Shown: in pieces, positions 1 through 8,263 of the stretch
Position numbering within the stretch: position 1 is the first letter of the stretch
How the letters are laid out: every line of letters begins with the position of its first letter
NCBI GenBank assembly: GCA_900542495.1
Contig: UQNW01000004.1
Span: forward strand, 62,001 to 126,000
Direction of reading: 5' to 3'
Source: an uncultured Roseburia sp.
GTDB taxonomy: Bacteria > Bacillota > Clostridia > Lachnospirales > Lachnospiraceae
Length of the DNA stretch: 64,000 bases
Position numbers and translations under genes: made by a program
Notes under the pieces: generated by a model
Seen by the model: only the letters and a program-made list of their open reading frames with translations
Database searches by the model: none
What the model was told of the DNA's origin: nothing

Positions 1-603
1 CGGCGGAAGATTCTGGAGATTGTCGATCTCCGGTGGCACTCCCGGCGCTGTCCATTCATATGTATTATCATCCCTGCCATCTCTGTTCCTCTCAAAAATA
101 TACGTTTTCTCTCCGTTCAGCGCTTTTCCGAGATATTCCAGAATAATACGGATCGTCTCGTCCGGCGACTCGGCAGAAAGTGCTTCCTTCAATGCCTCGT
201 TGACAAAGGACTCCATATCCCTGTACTTCTGGATCATCTTGTCCTGTGAACGCTCCTCGCTGATATCTATACTAATCTCGATCCGGTACTTTTTATTTGT
301 GACAGGATCTTCCACCAGGGTATCTTTCAACATCATGTATTTATCGATCACCGGATTAAAATAACGCCACTCGACAAACTTTCCGGCACAAAGCCTGTCA
401 TTATTGCACATGCCACAGGGAACAGACGATTTCTGCAGCACCTCGTAACATTTCATCCCTTTCACATCATCCATGGACTGTAATCCATACACCTCTAACA
501 GTTTGCGGTTCATATAAACAAGCTCATCTGTCTCTATGTCTGTAGCGTACACGTACTCACCCAGATTATCAAAAAACTTCCAGATAACTTCTATTTCGTT
601 CAT
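1..603 (-). CDS. PAS-domain signalling protein, N-terminal part, cut by window edge
   Basis: The reading frame opens at ATG 603-601, preceded by CGGAG eight bases upstream, and runs without a stop to the window edge, giving 201 visible residues. The first ~120 residues look like a PAS sensor domain (YVYATDIETDELVYMN near residues 18-32), with four cysteines at 52, 63, 66 and 72 in a CxxC-containing cluster also seen in other Lachnospiraceae PAS proteins. Residues ~130-200 may begin a second sensor (GAF-like) domain. Output domain is outside the window; GGDEF, EAL or HD would all be plausible because the upstream gene on the same strand is an EAL protein. Partial by window position, not by mutation. 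Confidence 0.8.
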   Translation of the reverse strand, partial: MNEIEVIWKFFDNLGEYVYATDIETDELVYMNRKLLEVYGLQSMDDVKGMKCYEVLQKSSVPCGMCNNDRLCAGKFVEWRYFNPVIDKYMMLKDTLVEDPVTNKKYRIEISIDISEERSQDKMIQKYRDMESFVNEALKEALSAESPDETIRIILEYLGKALNGEKTYIFERNRDGRDDNTYEWTAPGVPPEIDNLQNLPP

Positions 604-657
604 TCTTTATACTCCGTTTCATGCAGATATGAAATTTTTATAAAAGTCTGTATAAGA

Positions 658-810
658 ACAAAGAGTTGCTTCGCAACTCTTTGTGCGCTGATGCGCGCAA
701 GCTTTAGCTTGCATAATTCTTCTGCGCATCAGTCGCATCCTTGCGGAGCGTTTTTATTACATAGGAAGTAATTTCCTATGTAATAAAATAGCACCTCCTG
801 CGAGGTACTA
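658..810. repeat. Array of perfect hairpins between two PAS-protein genes
   Basis: Four stem-loops lie side by side. 658-684 has 12-bp perfect arms (ACAAAGAGTTGC, 3-nt loop). 685-735 is nested, with an inner GCAAGCTTTAGCTTGC hairpin inside GATGCGC/GCGCATC arms. 752-788 has 16-bp perfect arms (TTTTATTACATAGGAA) around a 5-nt loop. 789-810 pairs TAGCACCTC with GAGGTACTA (one wobble). None resembles a classical GC-rich stem followed by a T run, so simple termination for the EAL gene does not account for all of it. A REP/BIME-like palindromic element is the likeliest reading. The first 15 bases of hairpin 1 with its flank (AGAACAAAGAGTTGC) recur at 57009-57023. Confidence 0.75.
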
Positions 811-815
811 TCCCA

Positions 816-2513
816 CTATACGCCTTTATTGCGCAGATTGCAAACAAACTCTTCCATAAACTTCTTTTTTTCACAGGGTTTTCCAAAGAAATATCCCTGA
901 AGATAATCTGCCTGCAGTTCTTTCATCTTAAGATGCCAGTCTTCTTCTTCGATCCCTTCCACACAGATGCGGATGCCGATGCTGTGGACCATCTCAATGA
1001 TCTTTTTAAACAGCTCATAATCCCGTTCGCAGCTCATTGCCTTTGCTGTGAAATCCTTGTCCATTTTCACATAGCCAGGATTCATGTCACTGATGCAGTG
1101 GAGATTGGAATACCCGGTTCCAAAATCATCGATCACGAACTGAATCCCATTTTCCTCAAGCACTTTCCTGAATTTACAAAAGGCCGGTGTCATATCCATG
1201 AAGCCGCTTTCAGTCATTTCTATGCAGATGCGATCCGGCGTCAGTCCATTGTCCCTGACCGCAGTGAGTATCTTGTCTGCGATCTTTCCATGCTCGATCT
1301 GATAACAGGAAATATTCACGTTCACCCTGAATTTCGGTATATATTGCTGTATCTCACGGCACATTTTTGCTGCCTCATTTAACACAAACCTTCCCGCCGG
1401 AATGATCAGTCCTGTCTTTTCCAGAAGCGGTATAAACTCGACCGGAGACAGCCACTCCTTGCCTTCCTCTGTCACCATGGTATACCGCATCAGTGCTTCT
1501 GCACCGATCACACGCCCGGAAACACAATCCACGATCGGCTGATAGTATACTTCAAAACCTTCACACCCGTTAGCAATGGAACTTCTCAGTGCACTTATAA
1601 TTCTTCCATTCCGCTGGAATTTCTCGTAATCCTCCTGCCTGTAAAAATAGATGTTATTTTTTCCCATCTGTTTTGCCTTTTTCAGGGAAAATTCAAACTT
1701 TTTGCGGCATTCCTCGTAGCCTTCTGCCACAGTCGAGGCATCGATCACTCCTGCGGAAACTGAAAATACAACTTCATATTTTTCAGAGATGATGAATTCG
1801 TCTATTTTCTCACCGATCCTTTTTTTGAGCTGTATGGCATCATCCATGGAAGTACTGTCAAGATCCACGATCACATACTGACCTGCGATCAGATGATAGA
1901 GTCTCTGATTTTCGGACAGACACTCTTTCATACAGTCTGCAACACTTTTTAACACATAGTCGCCATAATTGCTGCCATGTGTTCCATTCACCGCTGCAAA
2001 ATCATCAATTCCAATATGCATAAGAAATCCGGTCGTCACAGGTTTCTTCTGTGACCGCAGGTAATCACAAAATTCCATTCCGCCTAAAAGTCCGGTCACA
2101 TTATCAGCCCGCCGCTGGTTTCCAGTCTCATTCAGACATCCCACCAGATACCCCGGCTTTCCATCTTCATCATCGATCACCACTCCGCGGCAGTTGACCC
2201 ACACCGGAAGCCCGTTTTTATCGAGCCACCGGTAATGGATATCATGCACCTTTTCCTTTCCGTCCATCACAGCCTGCATATGCTTTGCAAACATCGTGCG
2301 GTCTTCTTCGTAGACAGCGGACATGATCTCCCGCTTTGCATTCCTCATATGTGTCTCAGAGATCATAAACCGATCCAGGGCAGACTGGGAAATTTCCATC
2401 TTATTATTCTGGAGATCGATTACGTATAGGTAATCATCCATGCATTCCGCTATGATCTCCAATAAGATCTCTGCTGTCAGATCTCCTAATATTCCATATA
2501 CATCCTTATTCAT
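816..2513 (-). CDS. PAS-GGDEF(degenerate)-EAL protein, probable c-di-GMP phosphodiesterase
   Basis: Cytoplasmic signalling protein of 565 residues that probably hydrolyses cyclic di-GMP. Order: PAS (~15-135), GGDEF-like (~145-300), EAL (~315-560). In the GGDEF-like domain the signature position reads IAGQYV, so diguanylate cyclase activity is unlikely. The EAL domain keeps the catalytic set: EALMR, NVNIS, EMTES, DDFGTGYS, VKMD, EGIEE and QGYFFGKP, so phosphodiesterase activity is expected. The frame extends to ATG 2564, but AGGAAAGG lies 10 nt before ATG 2513 and the extra 17 residues are very basic, so 2513 is preferred. It lies 70 nt downstream of the chemoreceptor gene and may share its promoter. 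Confidence 0.88.
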   Translation of the reverse strand: MNKDVYGILGDLTAEILLEIIAECMDDYLYVIDLQNNKMEISQSALDRFMISETHMRNAKREIMSAVYEEDRTMFAKHMQAVMDGKEKVHDIHYRWLDKNGLPVWVNCRGVVIDDEDGKPGYLVGCLNETGNQRRADNVTGLLGGMEFCDYLRSQKKPVTTGFLMHIGIDDFAAVNGTHGSNYGDYVLKSVADCMKECLSENQRLYHLIAGQYVIVDLDSTSMDDAIQLKKRIGEKIDEFIISEKYEVVFSVSAGVIDASTVAEGYEECRKKFEFSLKKAKQMGKNNIYFYRQEDYEKFQRNGRIISALRSSIANGCEGFEVYYQPIVDCVSGRVIGAEALMRYTMVTEEGKEWLSPVEFIPLLEKTGLIIPAGRFVLNEAAKMCREIQQYIPKFRVNVNISCYQIEHGKIADKILTAVRDNGLTPDRICIEMTESGFMDMTPAFCKFRKVLEENGIQFVIDDFGTGYSNLHCISDMNPGYVKMDKDFTAKAMSCERDYELFKKIIEMVHSIGIRICVEGIEEEDWHLKMKELQADYLQGYFFGKPCEKKKFMEEFVCNLRNKGV

Positions 2514-2585
2514 AACCAGAGAACCTTTCCTCTTTCTTTTGCGCTTATACTCCTGCGCATCCAATTGAATTTATCTGGTCTGATA

Positions 2586-4298
2586 TTATTTTTCCGTCTT
2601 TGCAACTTTAAATCTGCGGATCATTGTACGTAAATTGTCTGCTTCGCTGCTCATCTCTTCACTTGCAGCCGCACATTCCTCTGAAGTAGCTGAATTCGTC
2701 TGTACCACATCATTGATCTGCTCGATTCCTTCATTGATCTGATGGATCTCTGCTGTCTGTGTCTCTAAGGTGTCTGCGATATTTGTCACTTCACTTGTGA
2801 TCGTTTTTGAATTCTCTGCCACTTCCTCTAACTGTGCTGCTGTTTCCTTTGCAACTATCATACCTTTTTCAACAGCATTCACAGAGCGCTCGATCAGTGC
2901 CGCTGATTCCTTTGCCGCTTCTGCACTCTGATCTGCCAGGACATTTACCTGATTTGCAACTACTGCGAAACCTTTTCCTGCCTCACCGGCTCTTGCAGCC
3001 TCAATAGATGCGTTTAAGGCAAGCAGGTTGGTCTGGGATGCGATCTCATTGATCGTCGCAATGATCTTGTCAATCTCATGCGATGCATCATTGATCTCGT
3101 TCATGGAGACAACCATCTCCTGCATCTTTCCGTTGCTCTCGATCAGCGCCTGTCCAAGCTGTTCCACTTTTCCGCTGATCTCCTTTGCTGCCTGTGAATT
3201 GTTTGCCACCTGTTCGGAAACACCGGTAACGGTAGCGGTCAGTTCCTCGACAACTGCTGCCTGATTCGTTGCGCCGTCTGCAAGCTCGTTCGAGCTGGAT
3301 GCCACCTGTTCTGCTCCGTTGGATACCTCATCGGAAACCCTCTGGATTCCTCTTACCGTATCAGACATGCTGTTCTGGAACTCCATAAAGGATTGTAAAA
3401 TACCAACAAAGTCCCCTCTCCACTCTACCTCTGGCTGTACATCAAAATTGCCCTCTGAGAACTGTTTCATGGAGCGGTCAATATCATCGACATACGTTCC
3501 AAGGATATGGATGGACTTACGCATGCTGTGTGCAAGTCTTCCGATCTCGTCCTCGGAGTGGTATTCCAGCTGGCTGTGCAGATTTCCTTCCGTGAGTTCC
3601 TTCGCCACGTCCTCGATCGCATGTAATGGTTCCAGAATGGTTTCAAGTACCATACTGCTCACTTTCTTTGCGATTGCCCATGCAAGGAGCAGGAAGATAA
3701 TGATCACTGCAATACCGGCAACTGCACAGAAGATCGTGCTCAGGACAGCCTTACTTCTCTGTTCATCAGTCAATGCATCTAATTTCTTTGAAATTTCTAC
3801 TAAGCTGTTTAATGCAGGGGTACACTTATTTAAGATACCATCGACAGCCTGATCTTCCTTACCGGCCTTGATCTCTTCCATGATCTCATATCCGATCGTT
3901 CCCCAGTCCGTAAATGCACCTTTATATTCTGTATAAAGATCCTCTGTAATGACACCTGTGCCGTGTAAAACATTCATCTGTGTATCTACGGTCCCGAGAA
4001 GCTCTTTCACCTTCTCCTCGTAGCTGTCGTAAGTGGATTCGTCATCATTCAGCGCCATTTCACGGATATTTCTTGCTGCTGTATTTATATTAATTCTGCA
4101 TGTTTTTACTGCCTGATCTGCTGCGTTGACATTATTGACATAATTCATCATATTGGCAAACAGAATGCCTATTGCAATAATAGAAATCACTCCTGACAGC
4201 AGCATCATGTTAATGACTTTTCTATAACCGTAACTGATTCTTTTCTGCAGATACATATTTTCAAGTTTTGTTTTCATTGTACTCTTTTGTGACAGCAT
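2586..4298 (-). CDS. Methyl-accepting chemotaxis protein
   Basis: Membrane chemoreceptor of 570 residues. Two membrane segments (about 28-50 and 185-212) enclose a short extracytoplasmic region of the four-helix-bundle type; a HAMP region follows and then a long cytoplasmic signalling domain. The hairpin tip that contacts CheA/CheW is recognisable as INEIASQTNLLALNASIEAA followed by RAGEAGKGFAVVA. The frame can be opened at 4319, but GGAAAGGA sits at correct spacing only for ATG 4298. The ligand cannot be read from sequence. A consensus promoter lies 166 nt upstream. Together with the FliK-like and FlhB-like genes at 55 kb this suggests a motile organism. Confidence 0.93.
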   Translation of the reverse strand: MLSQKSTMKTKLENMYLQKRISYGYRKVINMMLLSGVISIIAIGILFANMMNYVNNVNAADQAVKTCRININTAARNIREMALNDDESTYDSYEEKVKELLGTVDTQMNVLHGTGVITEDLYTEYKGAFTDWGTIGYEIMEEIKAGKEDQAVDGILNKCTPALNSLVEISKKLDALTDEQRSKAVLSTIFCAVAGIAVIIIFLLLAWAIAKKVSSMVLETILEPLHAIEDVAKELTEGNLHSQLEYHSEDEIGRLAHSMRKSIHILGTYVDDIDRSMKQFSEGNFDVQPEVEWRGDFVGILQSFMEFQNSMSDTVRGIQRVSDEVSNGAEQVASSSNELADGATNQAAVVEELTATVTGVSEQVANNSQAAKEISGKVEQLGQALIESNGKMQEMVVSMNEINDASHEIDKIIATINEIASQTNLLALNASIEAARAGEAGKGFAVVANQVNVLADQSAEAAKESAALIERSVNAVEKGMIVAKETAAQLEEVAENSKTITSEVTNIADTLETQTAEIHQINEGIEQINDVVQTNSATSEECAAASEEMSSEADNLRTMIRRFKVAKTEK

Positions 4299-4463
4299 AA
4301 ATTGTATTTTCCTTTCCATTCTAATATACTTTTTTTCTTTCTCTGATATATTAATTTTTCCAGTCTGACAATGTATTAATTGCCTCGTTTTATTTCACTT
4401 TTTATCTGTTTTTTCTTCTACCCTCCCCTGAAAAATCTGTCAATTTTCTTTTTAATTTCTCAC

Positions 4464-4492
4464 ATTATAGTCGCTTATTTTGCGCTTGTCAA
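4464..4492 (-). promoter_or_regulatory. Consensus sigma-A promoter of the chemoreceptor gene
   Basis: On the minus strand TTGACA (4492-4487), a 17-bp spacer and TATAAT (4469-4464) match the consensus at all 12 positions. The predicted transcript leader is about 160 nt, AT-rich and without an obvious stable hairpin. No convincing flagellar sigma (TAAA...GCCGATAA) promoter was seen, so this chemoreceptor appears to be under the housekeeping sigma factor. Confidence 0.8.
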
Positions 4493-4610
4493 ACCTTTAA
4501 CAATTTTTTTATCAATTATTTGTTTGAAAACATTTCTTTTTTTGCAGTGCGTACATATGTCTGTCTGTAGTGGAATTTGAGTCCTTTTTTCCTGTACCAG
4601 ATATTGTCTC

Positions 4611-5246
4611 TTAAATTGTGTTTCCGACCGCTTCCTTTGCGAGCCGGTCTGCTTCTTCATTGCCATCCACACCGGAATGACCTTTTACCTTGACAAATTT
4701 AATCTGGATTTGATTTTTCACTGACTGCATGTAATCATAGTAGGCGATCGTGCCCTGCTTGTTCCGTTTCCAGGCTCCCTCTGCCCACATCTCGATTCCC
4801 ATGTAGTCGTAATAAATCGTCACTTCCGGAAGTTTTAACTCGATTGCACGTTCTACTGCAGCCATCGCTCCTAATATTTCTCCTGAAACATTGCGCATAG
4901 ATGCCATCTCCGCATCTTTTCCGCTTCCCTGCAGCACTTCTTTCTCTCCATTATGAATGAGAAATCCGCCGTAGCCGTAGACTTTGGTGGCAATGTTGTA
5001 AGAGCCGTCGACGAAAGCGTAGACTGCCGGATTCTGTTCCTGCTTCCCTGTATCTGGTTTTTCTGCTTTTTCGCTCCGCTTTCTAGATGTGCCTTCTGCA
5101 CCCACGAAGGCTTCCGCTTCCTCAAGTGTTTTGAAGCTTTTGTATACGGCACCCGGAAAACCGTCTACCATTTTTTTGCACTCGTCCCAGCTGTTGTAGA
5201 TTCCCGGAATTTTACCTTTTTGTACTGCGTAGAATTTTGATGCCAT
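4611..5246 (-). CDS. rnhA: Ribonuclease H1 with N-terminal hybrid-binding domain
   Basis: RNase HI that cuts the RNA strand of RNA-DNA hybrids. The first ~45 residues (KFYAVQKGKIPGIYNSWDEC) form the small caulimovirus/viroplasmin-type domain found at the front of eukaryotic-like RNase H1. The catalytic domain starts near residue 68 and has the expected acidic set: FVDGSYN, the Glu in NVSGEILGAM, YYDYMGIEMW, and the Asp in GNEEADRLAKEA. The frame opens at 5264, but GGAAG five bases before ATG 5246 and the usual family N-terminus (MASKFYAV) favour the 211-residue protein. RNase HII (rnhB) is also present at 57 kb. Confidence 0.93.
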   Translation of the reverse strand: MASKFYAVQKGKIPGIYNSWDECKKMVDGFPGAVYKSFKTLEEAEAFVGAEGTSRKRSEKAEKPDTGKQEQNPAVYAFVDGSYNIATKVYGYGGFLIHNGEKEVLQGSGKDAEMASMRNVSGEILGAMAAVERAIELKLPEVTIYYDYMGIEMWAEGAWKRNKQGTIAYYDYMQSVKNQIQIKFVKVKGHSGVDGNEEADRLAKEAVGNTI

Positions 5247-5261
5247 GTATGCTTCCTTTCT

Positions 5262-5516
5262 CATTTATGTTTCAATAAATAATTGCGAAACTCGTCATAA
5301 TCTTCTTTCAATTGTTCAAAATTAACAAAATTTTCGAAAACACGCTTTCGCTACGTGTCGCTGGTAACGGTACTAAGAAGCCAGCCACAACTTACAGTTG
5401 TACCTGCCTTCTAAGAACCGACCGCTCCCCAGTGTTTTCTCAAGCTTTTGTTAATTTTTCACAATTTAATTTAGATTTTCATGAGTTTCGCAATTGTCTA
5501 TTGATATTTCATTATG
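5262..5516. repeat. 255-bp imperfect long-hairpin element (MITE-like or structured RNA)
   Basis: The two halves of this intergenic region are imperfect reverse complements over nearly their full length. The outer arms 5273-5293 and 5483-5503 match at 19 of 21 positions (core AATTGCGAAACTC). A second block pairs 5316-5343 with 5432-5465 (AATTAACAAAA, GAAAACAC). A third pairs 5373-5392 with 5396-5415 (CTAAGAAG, ACAACT) around a 3-nt apex. No reading frame of convincing quality lies inside. The right end runs into the stop codon of the next gene. A mobile miniature inverted-repeat element is the simplest explanation; a folded transcript is the alternative. No target-site duplication could be identified with confidence. 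Confidence 0.7.
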
Positions 5517-5862
5517 ATAATTCCAGCCTGCAGCTTCCTCTCATCTGCAGTGGACACTCGTAAACATTTTCGTCCCCATTTCTTCCGATATAGGACAATG
5601 GGCATTTTCTGCAATCCTCTAATGCAAAATCTGCCGGAACATCAAACTCGATTTTCGCTTTTTTACTTCCTTTTGCCTCATTCTCATGCCTGATATTGTC
5701 CCAGCTTAATTTCTGTCCGCATCCCTGACATTTTTCAGTGCCGATTGAAACTGCGCGTTTGCATGTCGGACAGGCATAGTACTCTTTCCCTGTCATATCC
5801 TTTGTCTCTATTACCTCTGATGGGAACTGTTTGATCAGTTCTGCTCTTAAATCGTCCTGCAT
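5512..5862 (-). CDS. Small double zinc-ribbon protein of unknown function
   Basis: A 116-residue protein with two cysteine sets that could each bind a metal: C31-x2-C34 with C45-x2-C48 (a classical zinc ribbon), and C84-x2-C87 with C103 and C111. The segment between them is charged. There is no signal peptide or membrane segment, so it should be cytoplasmic. Start ATG 5862 has AGGAG eight bases upstream. I do not recognise the family; nucleic-acid or protein binding through the ribbons is plausible but not shown. An extended -10-like TGATAAAAT at roughly 5950-5965 could be its promoter. Confidence 0.75.
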   Translation of the reverse strand: MQDDLRAELIKQFPSEVIETKDMTGKEYYACPTCKRAVSIGTEKCQGCGQKLSWDNIRHENEAKGSKKAKIEFDVPADFALEDCRKCPLSYIGRNGDENVYECPLQMRGSCRLELS

Positions 5863-6147
5863 TTTTTGTCTCCTGTATTCTAATTTTTTATTTAAAGCAT
5901 GTGATGTTTGTTGTTATCGCCATTCTCACTCACCATCACTGTAAATGCCAACAACTTATTTTATCACAACAATTTTTAAATTTCACTAACATTTATATCA
6001 GTATTTTGAAATATTTTCTATGTAATGCGCCATTGCAAAAATTGTCGATTTTTCAAAGTTTTTGCATTTCAGTGCATAAACTTTATGTCCAGATCACGGA
6101 ATCAATGACAAGTGAAGATGTTCGCAAAAGAGAATTAACACCACCCC
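5863..6147. other. Intergenic region, AT-rich, no gene
   Basis: These 285 bases upstream of the zinc-ribbon gene contain no credible reading frame. On the minus strand an extended -10-like sequence (TGATAAAAT) lies about 90 nt before the zinc-ribbon start without a good -35, so it is a weak promoter candidate only. The rest is AT-rich with no long repeat. Confidence 0.5.
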
Positions 6148-6179
6148 AAAAAAGGAACCAGAGATTTTCTCTGGTTCCT
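6148..6179 (-). terminator. Rho-independent terminator of prfA
   Basis: On the minus strand the 12-bp stem AGGAACCAGAGA / TCTCTGGTTCCT with a 3-nt loop is followed directly by TTTTTT. It ends 35 nt after the prfA stop codon and closes the rpmE-DUF1385-prmC-prfA gene run. Confidence 0.92.
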
Positions 6180-6213
6180 CAAAATTATAGTATATTCTTC
6201 ATGAACTGGAATT

Positions 6214-7290
6214 TTACGCTTCCTGATTCATATTCGCCAGCTTCGCAGCCTGGTCAGCTGCGATACACGCATCGATGATCTCCTGAATATCACCATTCAT
6301 GATCTTGTCTAATTTGTAAAGTGTCAGGTTGATACGGTGGTCTGTCACACGTCCCTGTGGGAAGTTGTAGGTTCTGATCTTTTCAGAACGGTCACCGGTA
6401 CCAATCTGGCTCTTACGAAGTTCAGCTTCTGCATCATGTGCTTTCTGCTGTTCTAAGTCAAATAATTTTGTACGGAGTAAAGCAAACGCTTTTGCTTTGT
6501 TCTGGATCTGTGATTTTTCAGTCTGGCTGTAGATCACGATTCCAGTTGGAATATGTGTTAAACGAACCGCAGAGTCTGTGGTGTTGACGCACTGTCCACC
6601 TGCTCCTGAAGCACGGCAGACATCGATACGGATATCTTTCTCATCAATCTGTACGTCAACATCTTCTGCCTCCGGCATCACAGCTACGGTAATAGTAGAG
6701 GTATGGATACGTCCGCCGGATTCTGTCTCAGGCACACGTTGTACACGGTGCACACCGGATTCGTACTTCATAACCGAGTAAGCACCTGCTCCTGTGATCA
6801 TGAATGTCACGCTCTTCATACCGCCGATTCCGGTATCGTCACATTCCATAATCTCTGTTTTCCAGTTCTTCGTCTCTGCATAATGCTGATACATACGGTA
6901 AATCTCTGCCGCAAATAATGCTGCCTCATCTCCACCGGCACCGGCACGGATCTCCACGATAACGTTTTTGTCATCGTTCGGGTCTTTTGGTAAAAGAAGG
7001 ATTTTTAATTCATTCTCTAATTCTGCGACACGGTTCTTTGCATCGTTTAACTCTTCTTTTGCGAGTTCACGCATCTCTTCGTCAGATTCTTCCTCCAACA
7101 TAGCAAGCGAATCTTCGATGTTCTGTTTGCACTGCTTATACTCTTTGTAAGCCTCCACGATCGGTAAAATATCGCTCTGCTCTTTCATCAGCTTACGGAA
7201 ACGTTCCGGATTGTTCGCTACATCCGGCTCACTTAATTCGCTCATCAACTCTTCATAACGGATGAGTAAGTCCTCTAATTTATCAAACAT
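6214..7290 (-). CDS. prfA: Peptide chain release factor 1
   Basis: Class I release factor, 358 residues, reading UAA and UAG stop codons in the ribosomal A site and triggering peptide release. The GGQ motif that reaches the peptidyl transferase centre is present (ASGAGGQCVNTTDSAV, near residue 230), as is the PxT-type region (VPETESGG). Length is normal. GAGGGAG lies four to five bases before the ATG. It is the last gene of a run with prmC, the methylase that modifies the GGQ glutamine, which is the common bacterial arrangement. Confidence 0.97.
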   Translation of the reverse strand: MFDKLEDLLIRYEELMSELSEPDVANNPERFRKLMKEQSDILPIVEAYKEYKQCKQNIEDSLAMLEEESDEEMRELAKEELNDAKNRVAELENELKILLLPKDPNDDKNVIVEIRAGAGGDEAALFAAEIYRMYQHYAETKNWKTEIMECDDTGIGGMKSVTFMITGAGAYSVMKYESGVHRVQRVPETESGGRIHTSTITVAVMPEAEDVDVQIDEKDIRIDVCRASGAGGQCVNTTDSAVRLTHIPTGIVIYSQTEKSQIQNKAKAFALLRTKLFDLEQQKAHDAEAELRKSQIGTGDRSEKIRTYNFPQGRVTDHRINLTLYKLDKIMNGDIQEIIDACIAADQAAKLANMNQEA

Positions 7291-7418
7291 ATTTCTCCCT
7301 CATTTCTGTCTAATCAAATATCGTGATTTCATCACTCAATAATTTCGCCGTTCGTCAAATGCAAATAAATTTGCATTTTCCTCTCTTTCGCTCATTACAT
7401 CTCTACACTCTGATGCCG

Positions 7419-8246
7419 CTACAACATCCCAGTCACAACCCTGTCATTTCCTGCAAGGTCCTTTTTCACACAGACGTTTGAAAATCCTGCGTCTGTCATC
7501 ATTTTAGATACATCTTTTCCCTGATCATACCCAATCTCAAACATCAGAGAACCGCCAGAATTCAGATAATCTTTACTCTGTTCCACGATCCTGCGGTAAA
7601 AGTAAAGTCCATCCTCTTTTCCGTCTAACGCCTCGATCGGTTCAAACACCTGCACCTCCGGCATGAGCTGCGGGATCACATCTGTCGGGATATAAGGCGG
7701 ATTTGATACAATCACATCAAACTTCTCCGTGACCATCTCAAAAAGGTCGCTGCGTTCAAAAAGAACCGGAACCTCATTTAATTTTGCATTCTCTTTAGCG
7801 ACGTTGACCGCCTGCTTGGAGATATCAACCGCATATCCTTTCACGCCCTCAACGTTATGCAAGATACTGATAATGATACAACCGGAACCGGTACACATAT
7901 CAAGTACTTTCATTCCCGGCTTTACCTTTTTTAATGCTTCCTCCACAAGTGTCTCTGTGTCCTGTCTCGGAATCAGGACATTGGAATTTACCTTGAACTT
8001 CAGTCCCATAAATTCCGTCTCGCCCACAATATACTGCAGCGGGATATGCTCTGCACGCTTTTTGACGGCTAGTTCATATTCCTTCAGCAGATCATCCGGA
8101 AGATCATCTTCCATATGCATATAATAAAATTTACGGTCTATCTTACAGCCCATTTCCAGCAGCAGCCATGCATCTGTTTTCGCATCCGCAATATGCGACA
8201 GCTCCAGCACTTTTTCTCCATGGGCAACAGCTTCCCGATATGTCAT
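7419..8246 (-). CDS. prmC: Release factor glutamine methyltransferase
   Basis: S-adenosylmethionine-dependent enzyme that N5-methylates the GGQ glutamine of release factors. The 275-residue protein has the family N-terminal helical domain, an SAM-binding motif (VLDMCTGSGCIIISI, ~115-130) and the substrate-contacting NPPY motif (VSNPPYIPTDV, ~185). It is encoded 17 nt after DUF1385 and 128 nt before prfA. The prmC-prfA gap contains a perfect 10-bp inverted repeat (7357-7378) of unknown meaning. Confidence 0.95.
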   Translation of the reverse strand: MTYREAVAHGEKVLELSHIADAKTDAWLLLEMGCKIDRKFYYMHMEDDLPDDLLKEYELAVKKRAEHIPLQYIVGETEFMGLKFKVNSNVLIPRQDTETLVEEALKKVKPGMKVLDMCTGSGCIIISILHNVEGVKGYAVDISKQAVNVAKENAKLNEVPVLFERSDLFEMVTEKFDVIVSNPPYIPTDVIPQLMPEVQVFEPIEALDGKEDGLYFYRRIVEQSKDYLNSGGSLMFEIGYDQGKDVSKMMTDAGFSNVCVKKDLAGNDRVVTGML

Positions 8247-8263
8247 TCTTATCTCACGCCCTT

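Noticed and set aside
4475..4672. Minus-strand 65-codon frame across the chemoreceptor promoter
   Set aside because: It overlaps the end of rnhA and a consensus promoter and has no protein-like composition.
7357..7378. Perfect inverted repeat AAATGCAAAT/ATTTGCATTT between prmC and prfA
   Set aside because: All arms are AT-rich, with a 2-nt loop and no T run, and prfA follows; too weak for a terminator and no known operator fits.
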